DNA of 15,000 bases, taken from assembly GCA_018398765.1 (NCBI GenBank), contig JAHBMJ010002181.1:1-15000 (forward strand), read 5' to 3'. This document shows positions 8,154 to 15,000 of the stretch, piece by piece. The position numbers and the translations under genes were made by a program. The notes beneath the pieces were generated by a model that saw nothing but the letters and a program-made list of their open reading frames with translations, had not been told where the DNA came from and did no database searches. The DNA is from Chromera velia. Lineage: Eukaryota; Sar; Chromeraceae. How positions within the stretch are numbered: the stretch's first letter is position 1; the number at the start of each line of letters is the position of its first letter.

Positions 8154-8315
8154 AACCAAACAAAGTTATTTATTTCTAACATTACTGGCATAGTGTAGAT
8201 AAATTGTATATACAATAAAAAATAAAGTGCTGACTCTTCAGATAAGAGCAAAATACTATCTAGGCAAAATATAATTAGTAATCTTAAAAAAATATTTTTC
8301 ATTTTAAAAATTCAT

Positions 8316-9379
8316 TCGATGGATTTTTCAAAACTTTGTCCGTGGGAATCGTCACTTTGGAAAATCACAAACAAAGTTTTTCCAGACATCCGGCCTGTCA
8401 TCGGCTCGATCATCAGCTTTACTGCGACTCTGTATTTGATTTTAAAGTGTTGGCTAGAGCGCCGTTGGAAGCCCTCACATACTCGATCGATCTCTGTAGC
8501 ACTGGCATGTTGCGAACCACTGTTACACTTGCATGGGCGGCAACCAGGCTTGCACCTCCCCCGTGCGGTCTTTGCAGCAATACACATGGCAACGGAGATG
8601 TCAGACCAAGGTCCGCGCATCTGAGGAAGGAGATGTGCAGTGCCAGGAGTAGGGTGGAAAGGACAGAAAAAATTGCGCCACACCGATTGAAACATCCAAT
8701 TGAGACGGGTCCCCCAAACAGCGCAACCGTGTCTCACCCTGAATCGACATGCTGTGGCAACTTGAAGTTGGGTTGAAGTGGCAGTGAGAATTAAACGGAC
8801 TCATCCCTTTGTCAACGGTGGTGTGGTCCTGTGGGAATGCGCTGCTTCCCATTCTAAAGTCTGTGTCATTGTAGGAAGGTCTCTCTGACCAGCTGGCACT
8901 CTCACCTAGATTGAACAACAGACTCCCCTTTTGTCAACATGAGGACCTTTCACCTCTTTAGACCTCTAGCCAGACTGTCGCGGCCGAGGTCCCGGCTACC
9001 CAGCATGAAAGAATCCGCCCTTCATCCGGTCCAACCAACTGACCGAGTGAAAGACTTGCACATTCCCCCCTACCTCTCACGATAATAAAATACGTACAGC
9101 AGCAGCGCATGGGAAGGGAAAGACGAGGGAGAGCTGTCATACACAGAAGGGGGAAATGCACCTCCAAAAACTTTATGCCTCCTTGCGAGGCGAGGCCCTT
9201 TCTTCTCCTTTCCGCTTTACAATTCTTCCTCCGCATCCTGTGCAATTCACAGCTCCCATCTTCCCGCTTTGCAGACTCGATCGATGAAGGAAGTTTTCAT
9301 GAGTGCCAGTGACCAACAAACAGCTTGAAGAATTAGAAAAAAAAGGAGAGAGATTTCTCCAGCGTCCCGGCCCCCTTGT
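8316..9379. other. Spacer without a supportable gene
   Basis: The composition returns to near 50 percent GC. Open frames up to about 146 codons occur on both strands and overlap one another, but none has a recognisable domain, a preferred frame or clear splice partners. The part next to 9379 is presumably the 3' untranslated region of the minus-strand gene. A frame starting with ATG at 8319 has a hydrophobic stretch (PVIGSIISFTATLYLILKCW) and is the only one I would glance at again. Confidence 0.5.
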
Positions 9380-10588
9380 TCATCCGTAGAGGGCCGCAGC
9401 ATCTCTCTCCATCTTTCTGGCCAGACTCTTCTCAATCAACTCTGCCTTCGTTTTCGGAGACCTCCAACGCAAACTTGATCTGAGGGGCAAACTCAGATTC
9501 GGCCCCTCTCCTCCGTCTGCCTGTGTTCCCAACGCCAGAGACGAAAATGCAGATCTCTTCCACTTCCCACTTCCCCCTTTAGTCGAAGAAGACTCTGAAG
9601 TTCTCGACCCTCTCCTCAGACTCTCCCCCTTCTTCTCCTCTTCCTTCTCCTTATCTCCCATTTCCTCCTCCACCCTGCTCAGCTGCTGCTCCTCCTTCAA
9701 CCTCTGCCTCCGAGTCTGCAGAAGAGTGGCCAATTCGTCTCTGAGACCCTTCAGGACCACATCGGACGAAGTGGGAGGCTCGCTCTCTGCCCTTGTGCCG
9801 AGACGGGAATCTGATTGGTCGTCCGATCCGCTGCTTGACAGACTCGCACAGCCACTGCAGTCAACACAATCAAGGAAAGCTTTGTATGGCAAGTAAGAAG
9901 TGACTGATTCATGCGAAGAAAACACTGATTGTTCTTCTTGTAAATAGTCATGGACTCGCTCTCTAGCGCTGGGATTGAAATTGCGCTTCAACGATAGAGC
10001 TATCATTGGTTGGAGACGAAAGCATATGCACTCATGCAAAAGGCAGACTAATAGAAGAAACACCAGGAAGAAAAGAAGAAAGCAGAGAGAATAGGAGGGG
10101 AAAAAAAAGGCGCCAACTCCGGAAAACACTGACGCAACGGAGTGCAGGAATAAATTGACATACACGGAAATCTGACAAGGAAAAATGAAGTAGACAGCAC
10201 TTCCGCAGATACAAACGGACATTACTCATGAAACTCACGTGGCGCTCTTCATTTCTTTTCTTTTTCTCCGCTCCTCCGCACGTCTCTGTTTCTCCTCTGC
10301 CCTCTGAAGCCTGATGGATCCCGAAAATGGGATTCCCCCTCCGGCACTGCCCGCTCTCCCGCTAGAATTTTTCTTCGACGGGCTTCCTCTGGTCGTCCAT
10401 GAGAAGGCAGAGTTTGTGCTTTGCCCTCTCGAGCCAGACTTTCCTCTTCCTGGGGACAGAGACGACAGGGGTGAGGAGGGCAGAGACGCCGAGACTGTCT
10501 CAGAAGGACCAGGGGAGCCCCGAGGAGACAAAGCAGCACTACCGCCAAATGGGGCACAGCCGGAAGAGTCCAAAATTTGGTCGCGGAT
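9380..10588 (-). CDS. C-terminal two exons of the minus-strand gene
   Basis: Exon 10588-10239 begins IRDQILDSSG after the acceptor attgcatgcag. It is Ser/Gly/Pro-rich and ends in an Arg/Lys/Glu helix (EEKQRRAEERRKRKEMKSA). It joins in phase 2 to 9854-9380, which has an acidic/basic coiled-coil-like part (LKGLRDELATLLQTRRQRL) and ends TKAELIEKSLARKMERD. The intron 10238-9855 uses a gtgagt donor and a ttgactgcag acceptor. A second acceptor at 9969 is also in phase and would add 38 codons. Confidence 0.6.
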
Positions 10589-11291
10589 CTGCATGCAATT
10601 AAGGGGGCATGTGAACATTCCGGAATCGAGCAAAGAAATTAAGAATGTCTCTCCATCATGCATTGGTTCTTCTTCCAAAATTCTCAATTCTTCTTCAGGC
10701 CCCATTCTCCTTGCTCGACGGAGAGAACCTCTTCATTCTAAGGATGCTTAACGAGCTTTTCTCTTTTGGCATAGAGACATTCTTGTGTATAGGGAGGAAA
10801 ACCAAGGGAACGAAAGACAGGACTGCGAGAGGACAATTAACAAATTTCTCAGCTTTTCCATCCGTCTCCCATCCAATACCGGCCGTCTTGCTGACTTACC
10901 TCTCGCGGCTCTTTGTTAAGGTGCTCAGCGCAGTGGATCAGCAGAAGAGGAAATTTCGGAAACAGGAGAGCTTGTTGGAATCTGCATCGCGACACATACA
11001 CCGAGTATAAATGCTGAGTATCATCATCAGATTCCTGGCATTCAGGAGCAGAAGGTACGGGCGGGCCCTGGTGAAGAAACACAATGAAGCAACAGAACAC
11101 ATGCGCCAGAAAGATATCGGGACGAAAGGAAAAATGCATCATTTTTTTTCCGCAGGAAGAAACTTGGAGGAAGATAAGATAGAGGCCAGCCAGCCACCCA
11201 CGCACCTGTCACACAATTGCAGATACAGCTGCTCCGCCTCCCTCCGAGAGAAGTGAATCGGGTCTGCGAGGCCGCTTTGTTTCCACTGCAA

Positions 11292-11326
<35 letters not shown>

Positions 11327-14300
11327 CGAGGGCCTGGTTGGTTGTCGAGTAGAGAGGAAACATGGAACCAAAAGGAACAGACACAGAAAAGGAAACGAGT
11401 AGGACCACGATGAAAAAACACATGATTGGAACATGAAGGGGGAAGAAAAGAGAAAAGCACGTAGCGAGATAGGAAAGCCATAATATGCTTCGAACACTTT
11501 GGGAGACACTTTCCTGTTTCCCTGCTTGTTTTCCCATTCCGTCTCCCTCTTTCAAGTTCAGTGTGAATTCACATTTCTACTTGCCGTCCTCTGCCTGAAT
11601 GTATTTGTCTGGCTGACCATTTTGAGCCATTCGCTCAACTTCATTTTGAATCCCTCCTCGCTGTTCTTCTCAAAGCACCGTCTCAAAAGAGGATCGTCCC
11701 TCCACGCAGCCTCCAGAGCGCGCTTGCACGACAACGCGCCGCCTCCCGTTCCCCCTCGTTCCCTTTCTCCCCTCTTCACAGCATTTGAGGAGGCCCTTGA
11801 GACCGCACCCATCGTGCGAGACAGCAGGCCACTGCCGTTGGGGGCTGTCGGAGAGGGGGAGGGGGCAGGCGAGAGGTCCTCTTCAGGGTCTGAGTTGTTC
11901 GAGAGATCCGACCCCCCGATTTCCTGCAGGCAGGCAGGCAGGCAGGCAGAAAACAAGTAACTAAAGATCATCATACAAGAAGACGTGCATCAGCGCTTCA
12001 GAACAGACTTACAGACAGCAGAAATGGGTAGATATGCAGAACCATTACCAACAGCACAATTAAAACCATCTCCTGGCTGACTCAGACCTATAAAGGAAGT
12101 GGCTTCTGAGCGAAACGTTTCGAGAGAGAAGTCGGATCGCATACAGGCTCATTCATAAAAAACGATCAAAACGTGGGCATTTGGTCCTTGTTGGCACTTT
12201 CCTTTCTTATTTCTCTATTCATGTCTCTGGAGGTGAACCAACCCTTGAGTGTTTGAAAAGAATGGCGATACTTCTGGCCTCGTCCTTTTGCTTTTCCTCC
12301 TCGTTTGTCTGTTCCCTCCCCGGCTGCTGCAGCTCTTTCACTTCCTCCACGGTGACCCTGCTTGATTCGTCTTTTTTCATTTCAACAACACCCTCTGTCT
12401 GCCCTCTCCCCAGAGGAGTGACTGGTGTGTCCCCAAATTCCTCTGGTTCTCCAGGACCAGCTGTCCTCCTCCCCTCTTCTTCTGACACCGGAACAGAAGG
12501 AGAGGGAAGAGGGATCCCCCCTGATGCATCCTCTTTCTCATTTTTGTCTTTGTCTTCTCCAGCTGCCGCGTCGTTCGCTGCTTCTGCTGGTGCACGAGCC
12601 TCCTCTTCTTTTTGGTGTTCTGTGGCCATAACCGGATCTTCGGGATGCCTTTCTCTGTGGAGGGAGACAGATACACCTACCTGATGACCTTGGTCTCCTG
12701 TCGTTGTCTCTTTCTTTTCTGCTGTAGCCCTGGAGGAGTCATTTCGTTGCTCCTCCAGAGCAGCCTTGCCTGAGTGTGAAGTGTTCCCTCTGCTCTCTTG
12801 TCCCTTCTCTTGTGGGATTTCTCGTTGTTGATCAACTACACTGGCGACTTCTGCTGCAGGCATTGGGTCGTCATCAATGGGGGCTTGGGAAGGGTCGATG
12901 GGGGCCTCTTCTTCTTGTTGTTTCTCTTGCTGTTGATGCATGTTGGGTCTCTGAATGGGAGGGGGAGTCTCTGGAGAGGCTGCCGAGGGGGAAGGGGGAC
13001 AGGGAGAGGGGCTCATGGCCGAGTGCGATCCGGCAGGGGCGACATCGGGTTCTTCTACATGTGTTTGCATGGGGTTGGGTTGACGTTTCGGTCTTGTTGC
13101 GTTTTGGGGTGTTCGTGGAGGACCTGAAGAAGGGGGCTGAAAGAGAGAAAGGGGGGGCGACGCTGCTCTGCTCGGACGTCTCTCCCGTTCTTCTGGGGGA
13201 GGGGGGGAACGGGTCCCGACAGGCGCGGCACCTATCGCGAGGGCTTCTGGGGCATTGGGGGTTTGTGAGGGTTTTTGGGAAGAGCGCCACTTGGTTAGGA
13301 TGGGCCCTGCTACACTGTCTGACACTCTCCGTTGCCTCTGGGGCTGTATTGCTCTGATAGACAGAGAGGGGGAGGGGTCGGTTGCTCGTCTGCCCTGTCG
13401 ACTGCGTGAGAGGGGAGAAGCTGAATCTTCTTTCTCCTTCTCTTCCGCTGATTGCGCAACGGCCTGACCGGAAACGTTGAGGTCTGGGGGCGGGGGGCGG
13501 GGGGAACGTGCTGTTTGAATTCGCTGAGCCCGTGCTTGTCCCTCTGTTTGACTGCGAACGGTAAAGGGGGGGAGACATGAAATCAGGAGTGATGCGACTG
13601 GAATGTCTTTGGTGTCTGTTGAGTGGGAGTTTCTTCTCCATTCGGTGCTCTGTTCTCCTTCTCCCACCAGCTCCTGGTCCCTCTCTGCTGATTTGTTTGA
13701 AAGAGAAAGAGACGGGCCATTCTGATTTTTGAAGTCTGTCGGTCTTGGGGAAGAGGAGAATGGAGGAGGTGGTGCAGCTGCACGAGGAGAGGGGGCGGCT
13801 GGAGGGTCGGAATGTCTGCGTGAGGAAAAGAGAGAGCGGGGACCGCTTGCCACCTCTCCAAAGGCAGCTGCTCCTGAGGATCTGAGAAGACTTTCCCTCC
13901 TCTCCCAGACAGAGGAGGCCAAAGAGGGTCGCCTGGGACTTCTGCTGGATGCTGCTGGGAGGGGGGGGCGGGGTACCGGGGTCAATTGGGCCTCTGCAGG
14001 AGGTTGGCTGGGTTTTGAGAATTGAGGGGCTGGGGAGGGGGGGGCGTCCGTGAGGGCGGGATTGTTGGAGACAGCTGGAGTCTCTGGCTGCTGTGTGGAC
14101 TGCCAAGCAGGGGGGAAGTTCAGAGACGGGGGGGGGGAATGGTTGTGGGTCATAAAATGTTGGGTTGTTGTGGGGGGAGAGTGAGGGGAACGTTCTTTTG
14201 GCTCGTCTGTGTCTCTCTGCAAGTCGGTCTGTGGGGAAACAGGCGAAGGGCCCCGGCAATCCACCGGAGAGCTGGAGCCACTGCGGGGCCCTCCTCTGGG

Positions 14301-15000
14301 CCCTGTGGGCGTCTCAAAACCGCCTGCAAGAGCCGGTGTCGGCTGCAACTGTTGTCTTCGCATTCCCCTTTTCGTCCAGTCATTCGCACCCATCAGTTTG
14401 TCTACATCGAGGGCCCCTCCACCTTCCACGGGGAATGCCGGGGCCCGAAGTCCTGTCAGGGGCTCCAGAGCCATCCGCATGAGTGAGGCCCTGCTGGGTG
14501 ACTCCCCGAGTCCCCCCTGCACAGTCGTGGGGGGCGTTGGCTTCTCTGGCAGAGCGACGTCTCTTTCTCTGTCTCTGTCTTTCCGGGGAAACTGCTGAAA
14601 TACGTTTGCATCTGACGTTCGGGACAGGCCGGGAAGGGGGGCTCCTTGAAGGTAGGAGGGGAGGGAAGGGGGCAGCGTGCTTGTTTTGTGCGCCCTCCTC
14701 TTCGTGCTCACTCCTTGAGGAGTGCCTTCTCTGTACTTAGGGGGGGTGATGGGGAGAGGCTCTGGAAGGGCCTGGAGACGCTGAGGGCTGAGAACTGACG
14801 GTACCCTGTCCCCTGTGAGTGTGGCCTGAAGAGAAGCTCGCTGTCCGTGCTTGGGCTTTGCGTTTTCAATCAGGAAAGAGAAAACAGAATCGGTTGCTTG
14901 GTGTGCGCCTGTTGCTGGCGAGAGTGGTGGGATTCCTCCTGGTTGTATGTCACTAGAGGTCGAGAATCTTCCCTTTCGTCTTCGTGGAACCTCAATGGAA
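9380..15000 (-). CDS. Large multi-exon protein, 5' partial: disordered N-part, EF-hand/p25-like module, charged C-terminus
   Basis: Exons in transcript order are: from beyond the right edge to 12243, 11923-11573, 11285-11206, 10981-10900, 10588-10239 and 9854-9380, with the TGA stop at 9380-9382. Phases agree at every join (0, 0, 2, 0, 2). Clear splice sites include donors gtaagt (10899) and gtgagt (10238), and acceptors after CT-rich or CCTG tracts. This gives about 1,364 residues, more upstream. The first visible exon is open to the window edge (SIEVPRRRKGRF...) and encodes about 919 residues rich in Pro, Ser, Arg, Gln and Glu with no fold I recognise. The middle exons encode a helical module (separate entry). 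The last two exons are Ser/Gly-rich, then Lys/Glu-rich (RQRLKEEQQLSRVEEEM), ending KMERDAAALYG. Cell location and role are unknown. It converges on the LRR gene. Confidence 0.65.
10900..11720 (-). CDS. Helical module resembling p25-alpha (TPPP) / EF-hand pairs, split over three exons
   Basis: Joining the end of exon 11923-11573 with exons 11285-11206 and 10981-10900 gives a compact stretch. In order: LEAAWRDDPLLRRCF, then MKLSEWLKMVSQTN, then HFSRREAEQLYLQLCDR, then FQQALLFPKFPLLLIHCAEHL. The order matches the known layout of p25-alpha-like domains: a helix ending in Phe, a Lys-Leu-containing helix, a helix ending in Phe/Tyr before the next turn, then a Phe-containing motif followed by a Leu/Ala/Glu helix. 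Canonical calcium-binding loops (DxDxDG) are absent, so calcium binding is not expected. The exon joins were chosen by splice site and phase, and independently produce this pattern. The domain name is an inference from memory of the family, not a search. Confidence 0.4.
11295..11323 (-). repeat. (CT)n tract serving as polypyrimidine tract
   Basis: A GA repeat on the plus strand reads as (CT)n on the transcribed strand. It lies 10 bases before the acceptor of exon 11285-11206 (CCCTTTGCAG). Confidence 0.85.
11926..11949 (-). repeat. (CTGC)6 tetranucleotide repeat at a splice acceptor
   Basis: Six GCAG units on the plus strand read as CTGC repeats directly before the acceptor of exon 11923-11573. 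The last unit overlaps the CAG of the acceptor itself. Confidence 0.9.
12243..15000 (-). CDS. Long disordered exon of the minus-strand gene
   Basis: About 919 codons are open without a stop from the window edge to a donor at 12242 (TCAAGG/gttggt). The product is low complexity, with proline runs (APPPPFSSSPRP), RSPRR-type basic Ser/Pro stretches and an acidic/Gln-rich end (QQQEKQQEEEAP, EDKDKNEKEDA). Such composition is typical of disordered scaffold or phosphorylated regions. A start codon is not in the window. A second, 461-codon frame overlaps it on the same strand, but this frame is longer and is the one that splices into the next exon. Confidence 0.65.

Larger units (their letters stand above)
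7317..8315. other. AT-rich, gene-free island of about 1 kb
   Basis: This is a sharp block of low GC (by eye about 30 percent) in surroundings near 50 percent. I see no coding frame worth reporting on either strand, no tRNA and no recognisable rRNA. It contains several perfect dyads, a 14-bp direct repeat pair and an imperfect inverted repeat, each listed separately. It may be an intergenic spacer, an old AT-rich element, or an organelle-derived insert; I cannot identify it. Confidence 0.75.

Noticed and set aside
7317-8315. tRNA, rRNA fragment or CRISPR array in the AT-rich island
   Set aside because: I found no T-arm consensus, no conserved rRNA blocks and no regular repeat-spacer pattern. 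Only one pair of 14-bp direct repeats is present.
8312-8918. Overlapping 100-146 codon frames on both strands
   Set aside because: There is no recognisable motif, no consistent frame and no clear splice partners. They are kept only as part of the spacer description.
12655-12680. A 26-bp GT-AG mini-intron on the minus strand (gtaggt...ccacag)
   Set aside because: It is too short for this gene's splicing, and removal would shift the long open frame.
12776-13357. A 193-codon open frame on the plus strand
   Set aside because: It lies opposite the disordered exon. The Gly/Leu/Arg-rich product reflects reverse reading of Pro-rich codons.
12874-14259. A 461-codon open frame on the minus strand
   Set aside because: It overlaps the longer frame that is open to the window edge and splices into the domain exons. 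It is explained by the C-rich, low-complexity composition.

Overview
The window looks like nuclear DNA of an intron-rich microbial eukaryote. My best guess is a chromerid alga such as Chromera, or a close relative. The basis is GT-AG introns of about 110-520 bp with CTGCAG-type acceptors, a ribonuclease-inhibitor-like leucine-rich-repeat (LRR) protein of the kind I associate with chromerid genomes, a LINE-type reverse transcriptase remnant, and roughly balanced base composition. No search was run, so the assignment is an inference. There is no sign of bacterial operons.

Layout: (1) 172-5112, plus strand, is a multi-exon LRR gene whose 5' end lies outside the window. Six short exons lead into one 2.4-kb exon. 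That exon carries an in-frame TGA at 3379-3381, but LRR coding continues in the same frame for another 576 codons. (2) About 5164-7314, same strand, is a 5'-truncated non-LTR retrotransposon. It has a reverse transcriptase with two in-frame stops, a C-terminal Cys/His motif, two hairpins and an (ATC)8 3' end, and is flanked by a possible 7-bp target-site duplication. (3) 7317 to about 8315 is an AT-rich, gene-free island. The short stretch left of the retroelement (5113-5163) is equally AT-rich, so the element probably landed in this AT-rich spacer. (4) About 8316-9379 is a mixed-composition spacer with no gene I can support. (5) 9380-15000, minus strand, is the 3' part of a large gene that runs off the right edge. 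It has a very long Pro/Ser/Arg/Glu-rich disordered exon, then short exons that join in frame to encode what looks like a p25-alpha/EF-hand-like helical module, then a charged, coiled-coil-like C-terminus.

The LRR gene and the minus-strand gene converge, tail to tail, across the retroelement and the AT-rich island. Nothing shows that they work together. The points most worth a second look are the TGA inside an otherwise intact LRR frame, the symmetric phase-1 LRR exons with an alternative acceptor that would add 45 in-frame residues, the retroelement boundary, the AT-rich island, and the small domain split across exons of the minus-strand gene.
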